Assembly: GCA_963580285.1 (NCBI GenBank)
Contig: OY757019.1
Span: 67,509,076-67,573,075 of the forward strand
Direction: 5' to 3'
Length of the DNA stretch: 64,000 nucleotides
Origin: Lucinisca nassula
Lineage: Eukaryota > Mollusca > Bivalvia > Lucinida > Lucinidae
Made by a program: the position numbers and the translations under genes. Position 1 is the stretch's first letter, and the number at the start of each line of letters is the position of its first letter. The notes under the pieces were generated by a model. The model made no database searches and was not told where the DNA came from. It worked only from the letters and a program-made list of their open reading frames with translations. Below, piece after piece: positions 1-9,470 of the stretch.

Positions 1-356
1 TGCTGTGTGGCGGCCGTAAAACGTCTCCCCGTACATCAACCATAGTGCAGTTTATATTTTACTTTTGTTCCTTTGAGATCAGCGTGAATATTCTGAGAAA
101 TCAGAAATAAATTATTGGTTTAGACTCATATTCTAGACAGGTTTTTAATTATTTGGACCGCATTTTGATTTATATCAGTCTTTGAATCGACTGCCTGTTC
201 GAATTTCGCAAATTTGCAGTATGTTTCCTCTTGCTTTCGTTGCCGGATCATTACAGGGTCACTGATGAGGCTTTATTAGCCGAAACTACGTAGTATGACC
301 CATCTTCTTTCTTATGAATGTTTTCATTGCTCTTAAAGGAACTCATTTTTTATTTT
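1..356 (-). repeat. Dispersed repeat, inverted copy of 20,253-20,606
   Basis: Read on the minus strand, this stretch matches 20,253-20,606 almost base for base with scattered substitutions and a few small indels. It shares the A-rich start (AAATAAAAATAAAAAATGAG) and the segment ending in CGGCCGCCACAC. The window edge cuts the copy. No ORF or terminal repeat was found. It sits just beyond the end of the gypsy pol gene and next to a polypurine-like tract (358-371, minus strand AAAAGGGGAA). A 3' LTR is therefore conceivable, but it does not resemble the LTR end at 5,959, so the class is left open. Confidence 0.75.
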
Positions 357-476
357 TATTCCCCTTTTGGAGAAAAAAAAAAAAACAATCAGAAATGTTT
401 TTTCTTTGTGTACAGAGCTGGAATAGGATGAACCTATCTAAACAAGACAGCTATTTACACAACAACCGTGCGAAAA

Positions 477-803
477 TTACCTGCTAAGGTAGTCTGCCCC
501 CAAATTTTCTTGGCCCCGAATTGCAATAATCCGAAATCTATACGGCTGTAGTTTCATTGCCCAACGCATAATTCGAGGATTGAGAACTTTTGCTGTTTGC
601 ATATAAGACAAGGGCTTGTGGTCTGTCTAAAGCAAGAATTCTACTCCGTAAAGATACTTGCGAAATTTCTCAACACCCAAGATAATAGCCAAACATTCCT
701 TCTCTATCACAGAATAGTTTTTCTCACGAGGCAAAAGTTTCTTGCTGGCATAAGCAATGGGAAGTCGTCCTTCCCCTTCAAATTCTTGGAGCAAAACGGC
801 TCA
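477..803 (-). pseudogene. Retrotransposon RNase H domain, two nonsense codons
   Basis: This continues the RT frame. It opens with the gypsy RNase H signature RTDASD just upstream and passes through a YASKKL-type block, an EKE-type block and a TDHKPL block. It ends with an ENLGADYLSR-type C-terminus right before TAA (477-479). A TGA at 801-803 sits where a glycine codon is usual, and a TAG at 627-629 sits where a glutamine codon is usual just before the TDHKPL block. Otherwise the frame is open. RNase H degrades the RNA strand of the RNA-DNA hybrid during reverse transcription. The domain order and conservation make the call firm; the two stops make it non-functional. Confidence 0.85.
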
Positions 804-1922
804 TATACCAACATCAGAAGCGTCCGTCCGGAGTATGAACGGATTCCCATCATGAAAGATAGGAACACGAAGAATAGGACTAGACGTGAGTCTATTCTTC
901 AGGGTCTGGAAAGCCTTTTCATGATGGTCCTGCCAGTCTGTGATCTTGTTTGGTCTACTTTTCTTAGTTAAATCTGTCAAAGGGGAAGCAATAGATGAGA
1001 AATTTGGAATGAAACGGCGGTAGAAACCAGCCAACCCAAGAAATGACTTTAGTTGTCCCTTAGTGGAAGGTCGAGGAGCATCCTTTATACCTTGTATCTT
1101 GTCTTCTTGCGGTCTAACTGACTGAGCAGCTACACTGTGACCAAGACATTCGATACTGCTATACCCAATCATACACTTGGAAGGTTTTGCCGTCAACTTG
1201 GCTGTCCTAAGTCTATCCAAAACTTCACGTAATGACGTCAAGTGGTCTTTCCAAGTTTCGGTAAAGATCCACATATCATCGACGAAGCTATCAACGTTAG
1301 AAAGTTCGGACAGAATCATTCTCATCAACCTGCAAAATGTTGCTCCTGAGTTTACCAAACCGAAGGGCATAGTTTTGAATTGAAACAAGCTTTTGGGGGT
1401 TTCGAACGCAGTTAAGGATTTTGCCTTGGACGTCATTTTTACCTGCCAATAACCTTTTGACAAATCTAATTTGCTAAAGTATTTGTGCCCCGACATTCTA
1501 TTTATAACCTCCTCCATATTTGGCATTGGTTCTGCATCGAACTCTGTCACTTTATTAAGTTTACGGAGTGAGTGAGTGTTTGAGTTTTACGTCCCAACAA
1601 CAGCTAAGGTCATACGGAGACGGGACCTCGGTTTAAAGACTCATCCGAAAGTCTGGAGAAGCCCGGGATCGATCCTGCGATCCCTGGTTTACAAGGCGAG
1701 TAGCGTAACCACTACACCACGGAGGCTTCTATTAAGTTTACGGAAGTCAATGCAGAACCGCACCGAACCATCTTTTTTAGGGACAAGTACTACAGGGGAT
1801 GAGTATGGAGATATTGATGGCTCAATAACTCCTAAATCTAACATATCTTGAATTTCTTTTTCCATTACATCCCTTACTTTATATGGTATGGCATAACCTT
1901 TTTGCCTCACTGGTTCCTACGT
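801..1922 (-). pseudogene. Ty3/gypsy reverse transcriptase, split by a SINE
   Basis: Two segments form one RT. Positions 1,744-1,922 encode the fingers (LGVIEPSISPYSSP, VPKKDGSVRFCIDFRKLN). Positions 803-1,552 encode motif A (FSKLDLSKGYWQV), motif B (TMPFGLVNSGATF), motif C (SFVDDMWIF, an F-x-DD form of the catalytic box) and the thumb/connection (SFLGLAGFYRRFIPNFS). The break between them is a 162-bp SINE with target duplication (1,553-1,744). A frameshift near 1,917-1,925 separates RT from the upstream segment. The enzyme copies element RNA into DNA. Apart from the insertion the catalytic residues are intact, so decay is moderate. Confidence 0.9.
1568..1729 (-). mobile_element. tRNA-derived SINE with 15-bp target duplication
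   Basis: The 162-bp insert is flanked by perfect 15-bp direct repeats TATTAAGTTTACGGA (1,553-1,567 and 1,730-1,744). On the minus strand its head reads as a pol III promoter, with an A box TGGTGTAGTGG and a B box GGATCGATCCC. Its tail contains the block GGGACGTAAAACTCAAACAC. A diverged relative lies at 8,648-8,801 and a tail fragment at 8,491-8,560. SINEs are non-autonomous and use LINE enzymes to insert. The perfect duplication suggests a fairly recent event, later than the gypsy element it interrupts. Confidence 0.9.
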
Positions 1923-2570
1923 CAGCAACTTTATGTCGTGTTCTATTTGGTCAGTTCGTCTTGGTACACTGGACAGTACGTCCGGGTATTCTTTTATCAA
2001 CGTCTCTATTTCTTTACGCTGATCCTGCGTTAACATTTCTGAAATATTGACGTCCTTAAACGTCTCTGGTTGCTTTGTAGTAGGAAAAGCCCAATCTTCC
2101 AATGAGAATTCATCAACGTCATCATTTTCAGTTGACGGAATGGACTCCACAGAAAGCAAGCAATGTGACGTCACATTTTGACGTTCCACATATTGCTTCA
2201 GTATGTTAGCGTGATATGTGTTAACATTTCCATTGACGTCAATCTTATTATCCATTCTGTTCACTACCTCAACCACTTCATAAGGACCTTTCCATTGAAG
2301 CAATAATTTATTACTGTCTGTCGGTAGTAACAACAGCACTTTATCGCCGACGTCAAATTTACGCGACCTCGCGCCTTTATCATGATAAGCTTTCTGCTTA
2401 ATCTGAACCTTCTTTAAATTATCACGCGCTAATTTGCATGTCTGCTCTAACCGTTCCCTTAGCGTAATAACGTACTGATACGTCGAAAGAACTTGCTCAT
2501 CGCGTACCTCGTCAGCCAATAATTCTCTTAATATTGCCATTGGACCTCTGACGTCCATATAACAACTCAA
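1917..2570 (-). pseudogene. Integrase C-terminal (GPY/F) domain and linker to RT
   Basis: A 217-codon open segment begins with VRGPMAILREL, the usual continuation of the integrase core in this group. It then carries a basic helix and a block with FDVGDKVLLLLP, QWKGPYEVVEVV and NTYHANILKQY. This is the GPY/F module that gypsy integrases use to bind DNA (known family feature). It ends with an acidic linker and a TDQIEHDIKL block that normally precedes RT. Frameshifts near 2,540-2,570 and near 1,920 detach it from both neighbours. Its position before RT supports the Gmr1-like order. Confidence 0.8.
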
Positions 2571-4164
2571 AAGGGGAGTATCCTAAAGACTCTTGTTGGA
2601 CTTCCCTAACCGCAAATGATAAAGCTGGAAGATATTTATCCCAATCTTTTGGACGTTCAGCACACATGCGACGTAACATCTGCTTTAACGTAGCGTGGAA
2701 ACACTCAATCAAGCCGTTGCAAATTGGGTGTCTTGGGCTACACGTTAACTGTTGAAGAGAAAGAAGTCTGCTGACTTCCTTCATTACCTCAGCAGTAAAC
2801 TGTGGTCCACAGTCATTCAACATTTCATCAGGAATGCCAACCCTACTAAACATTTCAATAAGCGCTTCCGCGACACGTTCTGTCTCAATACTCGGTAAAG
2901 CTATCGCCTCTGGATACCTTTTCGCATAATCTATCATGGTTAAAATATACCCAGATTTCCTATCAGATCGAGGCTCAGTTGGACCAACTATGTCCACTGC
3001 CACCCTCTTAAATGGCGTATCAATCAATGGCATTTTTCCTAGAGGTACTTTAGTGACCCGACCTTTCTGAATGGTTCTCTGACAAATATCACAAGATTTA
3101 CAAAATCTAGCGACATCACCGCAAATACCGGGCCAGTAAAACTCAGTTACAACTCTATCCAATGTCTTCCTAATACCCATATGTCCAGACATAAGCGTTT
3201 CATGAGCCAGTTTCAACACCTTTCCTCGGAAACTTTGAGGGACCACAAATTGGAAAGAGACTTTGTTACCCTTGGTGAACTCCCTATATGCCAAACCCTT
3301 TTTCTCAATAAACCTAGTTTCACCTCGGTTTAAACCACGACTCACAGTCTTGTTCCCAGATACAACCCTTTTCCTGATGTTTTCCAAAGTTGGATCATCA
3401 ACCTGAGCTTGCTTAAAAGCCTCCTTGTCATCGTTAATGATCTGATCGGGAACCTTAAGTTTTCTGTAAGGCTTGTCATTCTGCCTAGTTTGAGACCTAG
3501 TTACAGCCGCAGCTGAGAAATGAGACATATCAGGAAGTTTTGATCCATCAATGTTACCGATGACCAAATCGTACAACGTATCATCCATGCACAAAGCTTC
3601 AGTTTTCCCAGTGAAAAAAGGACAATCAATGTCAATCATTGCCAAAGTATACCTTTGTGTGGATCCATCAATCAACGTAACATTTGATTCCTTTCCTATT
3701 AACTGACTATCCGAAACCAAACTTCTCCGAACGACACAGCCTGTACACCCAGTATCTCTTAATACAACCACCTTTTTATTATTAACCAGTTCTTGTGCCG
3801 TCGGTAACCTTGCCTTTAAGAAGTAACAGACACCTTCCCTAGTTTCCTTACTACACTCCTCCCTATCCAAAATCAAAGGATCACCAACCTTATTTTCAAA
3901 AATACTTCCAATCTCATCACCTTTCCTAGTTACTTCCGTTTGACAAAAACTAACTTGGTGTGCTGCGCCACGTGGTGTGCTACTATTTTTACCGCGTCCG
4001 CGAAAAGACCCTCTAAAATTATCACGACCACGTGTATAACCACGACCTACATTCTGCGTATTCTCATTCTTAGCCTGAGAACCTTGAGTCTCTAACCGCG
4101 TGTTAAAATTTTCCAGAACACCGCTATCCCCAACTCCAGTTGCTCCTACCTCTGCGCTATACAA
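2512..4164 (-). CDS. Protease-integrase part of Gmr1-like polyprotein
   Basis: This is 550 codons without a stop. Residues about 1-90 are an Arg/Gly-rich post-knuckle stretch (GRGYTRGRDNFRGSFRGRG). An aspartic protease active site, LRDTGCTG, follows at about residue 134. A spacer leads to the integrase zinc domain (HETLMSGH ... CKSCDICQ, an HHCC pattern, residues about 323-364). The catalytic core has D in VAVDIVGPT, D in LNDCGPQF and E in NGLIECFH, with 35 residues between the last two. The protein ends at about SPFELLYGR through a frameshift. The protease would cut the polyprotein and the integrase would insert the cDNA. All catalytic residues are present, but as part of a broken polyprotein it is probably not expressed. 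Confidence 0.88.
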   Translation of the reverse strand: MYSAEVGATGVGDSGVLENFNTRLETQGSQAKNENTQNVGRGYTRGRDNFRGSFRGRGKNSSTPRGAAHQVSFCQTEVTRKGDEIGSIFENKVGDPLILDREECSKETREGVCYFLKARLPTAQELVNNKKVVVLRDTGCTGCVVRRSLVSDSQLIGKESNVTLIDGSTQRYTLAMIDIDCPFFTGKTEALCMDDTLYDLVIGNIDGSKLPDMSHFSAAAVTRSQTRQNDKPYRKLKVPDQIINDDKEAFKQAQVDDPTLENIRKRVVSGNKTVSRGLNRGETRFIEKKGLAYREFTKGNKVSFQFVVPQSFRGKVLKLAHETLMSGHMGIRKTLDRVVTEFYWPGICGDVARFCKSCDICQRTIQKGRVTKVPLGKMPLIDTPFKRVAVDIVGPTEPRSDRKSGYILTMIDYAKRYPEAIALPSIETERVAEALIEMFSRVGIPDEMLNDCGPQFTAEVMKEVSRLLSLQQLTCSPRHPICNGLIECFHATLKQMLRRMCAERPKDWDKYLPALSFAVREVQQESLGYSPFELLYGRQRSNGNIKRIIG

Positions 4165-4169
4165 TTGTT

Positions 4170-5225
4170 TTCTGTCGGGGTTCTTAAAACATTTAATTGT
4201 TAAATGCCCCTTACCTCATATGCTACACTTGATATCCGATCTACCACTCGGTTTGTTCGAGTCAACTTTGTCCTGTTTACCCTGCGCTGCGCCTCTTTTT
4301 TTGCGTTGCCCCTTATTAATGCAACTATATACGCCCCGCGCGCTTCTGCAAACAAATCTGCCTCCCAAGCCATTTCATCTAAATTACCAAACTGTTTTGG
4401 CTTCAGATGTACATACAGTTCTCTATTACATGACTCCACGGACTGATCCCTTGCCATGAAATCACAGACAGCCGAAAAAGGTTTTTCTATCTTTGCCATA
4501 TTAAGCCATTTTTCTAAATAACTTCTCAATCTACTACTGAACTGTATGAACGTTTCTGATTTCTCGGGCCTACTATAACGAAACTGCTTCCTAAATCCGC
4601 GCTCTGTCATGTCAAAATTCTTTAATAAAGCGTCCTTTAACTTAACATAATCCGCGGCATCCTCATTTGACAACCGGTCATATACGTCAAGAGCGCGCCC
4701 TTTGAGCAATGCACTTAAATATGCGGCCCAAACACTCTTATCCCATTTATTAGCCGTAGCATATTTCTCAAACCTAGATAAATAACTATCCATTTTATCT
4801 TTACCCTCTTCAAAATAAGGTAACTTAGGATCCCGGGCATGAGCCACCTTCTCAGCTTTTTGCTTTTCAAATTCTAGCTCGAGCTTCGTTCTCTGCATTT
4901 CTAATTGGTTCCTTAATTCTTGGTGCTGTAGCTCAAACCCCTGTTTTATTTGTTCTAAATGGATCTCACTTATCTCTTTTGCCTCCCTTTCACTCTTAAT
5001 GCGTGCCATTTCAAGTTCCTTATTAACATTCAACATAGCTAGTTCATGTGTCCTTTCTTTTTCCTTTTCTTCCCTATTCTTTTCCTTTTCCTCAGACCTT
5101 AACCTTTCTAAATCCCTTTGCTCTTGCCTTTCTGCCCGCTCAATATCTTGCTGCTCCTTAACAAAACCTTGTAACTCCTTCCCCTCCTAACCTAAGTCCT
5201 TTCCCATTTGCATTAAACGCTCCAT
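4170..5225 (-). pseudogene. Gag: coiled coil, SCAN-like capsid, mutated zinc knuckle
   Basis: The likely ATG is at about 5,223-5,225, soon followed by an in-frame TAG, after which the frame stays open. A long charged coiled coil (rich in E, K, R, Q) leads into a capsid-like domain. That domain has the pattern DYVKLKDALLKNF, GFRKQFR, ETFIQFSSRLRSYLEKW and a C-terminal DLFAEARG, which resembles the SCAN-like capsid region reported for Gmr1-type elements. After a frameshift near 4,290-4,310 the other frame encodes a CCHC zinc knuckle at about 4,190-4,240, whose second cysteine codon is replaced by TGA. Gag would assemble the particle and bind RNA. Confidence 0.75.
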
Positions 5226-5940
5226 TATTGATAACGTAAATCTCACGTTACTATCAAAACCACAATAAAATGATCAGTTATGATCAGTGATGATTGAATG
5301 GGCTTAACTAAAACGTTAAGATATGCGTTATACGCGTTAATCTAACTAAAACGTTAGTTATTAAAGCACACGCGATTTGAAATGTCAAATGCTTTCAGCA
5401 AAGTATGACGTTGCGCACAGGTAGTCTAATATGACGTCATAAACTGACGACGTTTACAGTAAAATGCTACAATCCGAAATTTCGTCACATTACAAAACTC
5501 CGATCATAACAAGTCACCATTAATGTTTCTATTACGTCATACCTAACCTCAAGCCACAGCGTAAATATTAACGCTATCGTTATGTCAACGTCAGTAAATT
5601 ATTAACGTCACTACGTCAGAACCATGTGTGGGTAAGATCAATTAGTAACTCCAGTTTAACTTAGTAGAATGTCAGGTAACACAATTAAGTGGGGTCTACT
5701 TAAATTTTTCGTTACCAAGAAAAAGTGGGGTTTTCCTTGCCTTCCTGTTCAGAAATTATAAACTTGTCAGTATCCATTTAGTTAAATACATGGGTTTCGC
5801 ACTTCATCAACACAGGAAGGAAGATTCAAGTTAATTTCTAAATGTGGCTGTCAATGCATTTTTTTTTTTTTTTTTGAAATGGATGTTTCAGAGCATCAAT
5901 GTGCTGTTCCACAGCCGGGAACACCAGCCAGAGATCAAAT
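5226..5940 (-). other. Leader region of the LTR element, non-coding
   Basis: This is the stretch between gag and the primer binding site. No ORF was recognised. It holds repeated ACGTCA/AACGTTA-type words, including a perfect CRE-like TGACGTCA at 5,433-5,440, and an oligo-T run at 5,861-5,875. It probably corresponds to the 5' untranslated leader of the retrotransposon; any regulatory role is inference. Confidence 0.5.
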
Positions 5941-5956
5941 CCCACTTCTGATACCA
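5941..5956 (-). promoter_or_regulatory. Primer binding site of the LTR element
   Basis: On the minus strand this reads TGGTATCAGAAGTGGG, the TGGTATCAGA type common next to gypsy 5' LTRs and complementary to a tRNA 3' end. It lies two bases from a CA that ends the putative LTR (minus strand ...CACATGTAACA), which is the expected spacing. It is oriented with gag and pol. Confidence 0.75.
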
Positions 5957-5958
5957 AA

Positions 5959-6251
5959 TGTTACATGTGGGTTTACGGCGTCCCGCAAACCCCCTAGCGG
6001 ACAAGACAACCGAGTGTGATCTCTGACAGGTGTACGGGCAGCTGTGGGGTAAGGCACAAGAAAGATATTAGATGAATGACATGAATTATTTACAGTATCT
6101 ATATACAACACTTACTAGCACAAAACATCACAATTTGTTGCTTCTGTAGCCAACTCACGACGTCCGCCCCGAAGGCAAAACAATGTTCTGTGATCGGAAC
6201 AGGTGACGTGAATACCTACAGAAGCAAACAACAAAAACAACAACAAAAACA
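5959..6251 (-). repeat. Partial 5' LTR
   Basis: The LTR 3' end is inferred from the terminal CA directly upstream of the primer binding site. The other LTR boundary cannot be seen, because a HINE-like element begins at about 6,252. No second LTR copy occurs in the window: 1-356 does not match it. No TATA box was assigned. Confidence 0.5.
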
Positions 6252-6331
6252 AACAAGGCAACGCAAGCGTAGCATCCCCTCGCAACTGCATACCATTCAT
6301 TAACATGAAAATCCAATCTGAATATGTTAGA

Positions 6332-7176
6332 CCATTGTGACCTTGACCTTTGACCCCTGACCTTGAAATTCAATAGGGTTCATCCTCTGTACATGGTGAA
6401 CATTTGTGGAAGGTTTGATGCTTCTACGATGAATACTGTGTCGTCTATCCTGCTCACAAGGTTTTCATGGTCAAGTCCATTGTGACCTTGACCTTTGACC
6501 CCTGACCTTGAAATTCAATAGGGTTCATCCTCTGTACATGGTGAACATTTGTGGAAGGTTTGATGCTTCTACGATGTTTACTGTTCTATCCAGCTCACAA
6601 GGTTTTCAAGGTCAAGTCCATTGTGACCTTGACCTTTGACCCCTGACCTTGAAATTCAATAGGGTTCATCCTCTGTACATGGTGAACATTTGTGGAAGGT
6701 TTGATGCTTCTACGATAAATACTGTGTCTTCTATCCTGCTCACAAAGTTTTCAAGGTCAAGTCCATTGTGACCTTGACCTTTGACCTTGAAATTCAATAG
6801 GGTTCATCCTCTGTACATGGTGAACATTTGTGGAAGGTTTGATGCTTCTACGATGAATACTGTGTCGTCTATCCTGCTCACAAGGTTTTCAAGGTCAAGT
6901 CCATTGTGACCTTGACCTTTGACCCCTGACCTTGAAATTCAATAGGGTTCATCCTCTGTACATGGTGAACATTTGTGGAAGGTTTGATGCTTCTACGATG
7001 AATACTGTGTCTTCTATCCTGCTCACAAGGTTTTCAAGGTCAAGTCCATTGTGACCTTGACCTTTGACCCCTGACCTTGAAATTCAATAGGGTTCATCCT
7101 CTGTACATGGCGACCATTTGTGGAAGGTTTGATGCTTCTACGATGCATACTGTGTCTTCTATCCTGCTCACAAGGT
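6332..7176 (+). repeat. Tandem repeat core, 6 units of 138-145 bp
   Basis: Units begin at about 6,332, 6,477, 6,618, 6,763, 6,901 and 7,046. They are nearly identical, differing mainly by a small indel in the TTTGACCCCTGACC stretch and by a three-base difference around TGTGTCGTCT. Each unit carries TGACCTTGACCTTTGACC, a string of nuclear-receptor-type half-sites. Confidence 0.95.
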
Positions 7177-7236
7177 TCCGGACAGACACACACACAGACA
7201 CACACACTAACACACAGACGCACGGCACCGATGCTA

Positions 7237-7269
7237 TATCCCCATTCGCAACGTTGTTGCGAGGGGATA
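7237..7269 (+). other. Terminal hairpin of HINE-like element
   Basis: TATCCCC, three bases, then CGCAAC pair with GTTGCG, one base, then GGGGATA around the loop 7,253-7,255. The right arm contains the 13-base inverted copy of the 5' subterminal word. The hairpin directly precedes an A-rich end. Confidence 0.85.
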
Positions 7270-7272
7270 AAA

Positions 7273-8490
7273 AAGAAACAACACAAGACGCGACTGGCCA
7301 GTTTATAACTTAGGGTGAATCCCCCTCTGGCGAACTAGTGTAAACTAGTCTGTCGACATTGTTGCCGACCACAGGTTGATAGGTTCTATCTAGCAATCGT
7401 GCACGAGCTTGATTCGCCTGAATCGCCTGCAGGTTATTTATTGGACCTATTCAATTTGAATGGTTTCACATGCGTTCACACTGGTATGAGCTGTTTATTG
7501 TGGTTCGTCCGCCCTTGCTGGACCCTAACCCCCAGCGTCGTACCAGTACCTGCTGCTATAATGCAGGAGCAGCAGGTCACCACACATTGTTGTGCCTGCA
7601 AATTACGATAATTGGACTAAGATACAGTTCACAAAACAACCATGCTATATCATGATCCCCCTCCCGGTGAAGTAAGAATATGTTCATGCATATACCGTTA
7701 TTGCGCATGCGCCGACCAGACACACAGGCTGATTAGTGCATGTGACAAATAACCGTACAGCAGAACTCAACTTGACTGTGCATCAAATTATCAGCACCCA
7801 GCGCTTGACACAATAATACTCAAAGTTCATGTTTCCTTATTGAGCACTACAGAAATCAATTAATGCTCACTACTACTGAGCATAATACTCATCAAATTTG
7901 TGCTCACTACATTATCACAAGTAAGAGGCAATTGAACAAACCACGCCTTTGGGCTACCTTGTCAGCCGCCAATTACAGGAAACATAACAAACTCTATTTC
8001 ATATCCTTCTCCGCGACACGGCTCACAAATATAGCTATTCACAAATTCATTACATTAACAACAGATAGAAACTACAAACAGAAGAATTTCATCTATAATC
8101 CACAACATTTGTTAGTGTCTCATAAGGGCCAACACTGTTTGCAGTAAATTCTCTCTGTATTTGGTAGGCACCCCGTCATAACCGTCCTCGCGACGCCGAT
8201 GACGCAGCTGACGTCATCCCCGCCGCTCAGGCCGTTATGACGTGTGGCGACCAAATACACCCACTTATCATCATCACGTTCTTTATATGTACATACATGC
8301 ACAAACTGAGTTATCAGACAAAAACGGCATCATTACAAAATGAACTTATAATTCTTCTTGAACAAAATTATTTCTAGTCAACATGAACACGCTTGTAAAA
8401 TAAAATTCATTACGGTTCATCATCGCGGATAACCCGACATGCTCTTGTAAGAGTTTGCCCTGGTGATGAAGATATGGTTAAACCCGTCTT
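7273..8490. other. No gene recognised
   Basis: Apparently unique, AT-rich sequence with only short chance ORFs. One nested palindrome lies at about 8,172-8,242: CGTCATAAC pairs with GTTATGACG, and inside it GATGACG pairs with CGTCATC next to a perfect CRE-like TGACGTCA. No coding similarity, RNA gene or mobile element was recognised. Confidence 0.6.
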
Positions 8491-8560
8491 AATTTTACGT
8501 CCCCTCTACACCTAATATCATATAGAGTCAGGACCACGGTTTTCTAACCACAGCTAGTCA
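8491..8560 (-). repeat. SINE 3'-domain fragment
   Basis: The stretch around TTTTACGTCCC ... CATATAGAGTCAGGACCACGG follows the same order as the 3' half of the SINE at 1,568-1,729. No tRNA-like head remains. It is a diverged relic. Confidence 0.6.
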
Positions 8561-8647
8561 AAAGTGATGGATCAAACAAGTGACCCGGCGTTTATAACTT
8601 ACATTCTACAAAAGGGGTCTAAAAGCCTAAATGAATCCAGAATGAGC

Positions 8648-8801
8648 GGGTGTCCAAACTTTACGTCTCACCAACATCTAGGGTCAGAATGAGACAGGAC
8701 CTCAATTAGGAAGACTCATTCTACTACTGGAGAAGCCTGGGATCGATCCTGCGACCTCTAGCTGGCAAAGCTAGTAGCCTAATCACTACAGGCTTGAATA
8801 G
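8648..8801 (-). mobile_element. tRNA-derived SINE, diverged, imperfect target duplication
   Basis: This is a homologue of the SINE at 1,568-1,729 with the same order of blocks: TTTACGTC, GAGACAGGACCTC, GGAGAAGCCTGGGATCGATC, and a tRNA-like head at the right end. Flanks TGAATCCAGAATGAGC (8,632-8,647) and TGAATTCAGAATAGGC (8,802-8,817) look like a decayed target duplication. The A box is degraded. Confidence 0.75.
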
Positions 8802-8929
8802 TGAATTCAGAATAGGCTTCAGAAAGTTGGGGTATACTAGAAGTAAACCCCTCCAAAACCTACAAGCATGTTCATACAAAAATAATACTAAACATATATT
8901 TAACATACCTTTCAATATACTTTCACTTT

Positions 8930-9228
8930 CCCGTCTCAATGTTGTGGGTATTCGTTACAACTTGACCTGCTGCTAAAGAGTGATCGTTTTTCTCAGGGTT
9001 TTTATATCTATGAATACTACTGGAAAATCATGCATACTCATATTAGCTTGCTAAAATCGTGACGAGGTGGAGATACCGTCCACAATTGAAGCTAGATAGC
9101 AAAAATCGAGTAGATAATGGATTTGCGTTCAAATAGTATATTTCCCATAGGAAAAAATGATGAAACGACCCTATAAATCAATGCCATGACTCCTGTCAAA
9201 ACGAATACCCACACAACACGTGACGGGA
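8930..9228. mobile_element. Short inverted-repeat element (MITE-like)
   Basis: GTTGTGGGTATTCGTT at about 8,941-8,956 is matched in reverse complement by AACGAATACCCACACAAC at about 9,200-9,217. The similarity extends outward through CCCGTC on both sides. The interior (about 240 bp) has no ORF. Target duplications were not identified, so the family is unknown. Confidence 0.5.
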
Positions 9229-9470
9229 ATGAAAATCATATATGGCACAATTTGGCGGTTGGCGATTTTTAGGCAAATTTTATAGAATTCAGCCTTATAG
9301 CGGCCCCCTGTATTGTAAAAACAGATCTCCATAAACCACTCATGCATACATCGTATGATATGTGCATGACTTGTGCATGGAGCAGCACATTTTGCCTACC
9401 ATATTTCACCTAAAATATTTCACTCGCACCGCCCTACCATATATCTACTAAAATAATTTAGATGTGCATA
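9229..9470. other. No gene recognised
   Basis: AT-rich sequence downstream of the polymerase-like pseudogene. It contains no ORF with recognisable similarity and no clear repeat. Confidence 0.5.

Larger units (their letters stand above)
477..6251 (-). mobile_element. Gmr1-like Ty3/gypsy LTR retrotransposon, decayed
   Basis: Reading right to left the element shows a partial LTR (5,959-6,251), primer binding site, leader, gag, zinc knuckle, aspartic protease, integrase with GPY-type C-terminus, RT and RNase H, ending in a TAA at 477-479. Integrase lies upstream of RT. That is the copia-like order that defines Gmr1-like members of the Ty3/gypsy group (established knowledge), while the RT and integrase sequences are gypsy-type. 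The copy is dead: frameshifts separate gag from the zinc knuckle, integrase from its C-terminal domain, and that domain from RT. Nonsense codons interrupt gag, the knuckle and RNase H. A SINE splits RT and a HINE-like element abuts or cuts the LTR. Confidence 0.85.
6252..7272 (+). mobile_element. HINE-like (Helentron-associated type) element, family 1, complete
   Basis: The 5' part starts near AACAAGGC and contains the subterminal word ATCCCCTCGCAAC (6,274-6,286). Its exact reverse complement GTTGCGAGGGGAT is at 7,256-7,268 inside the terminal hairpin. Between them are six tandem repeats of about 142 bp and a CA/GACA-rich microsatellite. Subterminal inverted repeats, tandem-repeat cores, microsatellites and a 3' hairpin are the features reported for Helentron-associated elements such as oyster 'pearl' elements. 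No target duplication is seen, and no Rep/helicase ORF is present, so it is non-autonomous. The class assignment is inference. Confidence 0.75.

Noticed and set aside
1..356. 3' LTR of the gypsy element
   Set aside because: A polypurine-like tract is adjacent, but the sequence does not match the LTR end at 5,959 and the same repeat occurs elsewhere without LTR context; kept as unclassified.
7023..7313. ORFs with Cys-Val or Thr-His runs
   Set aside because: They are translations of the CA/GACA microsatellite next to the tandem repeats.
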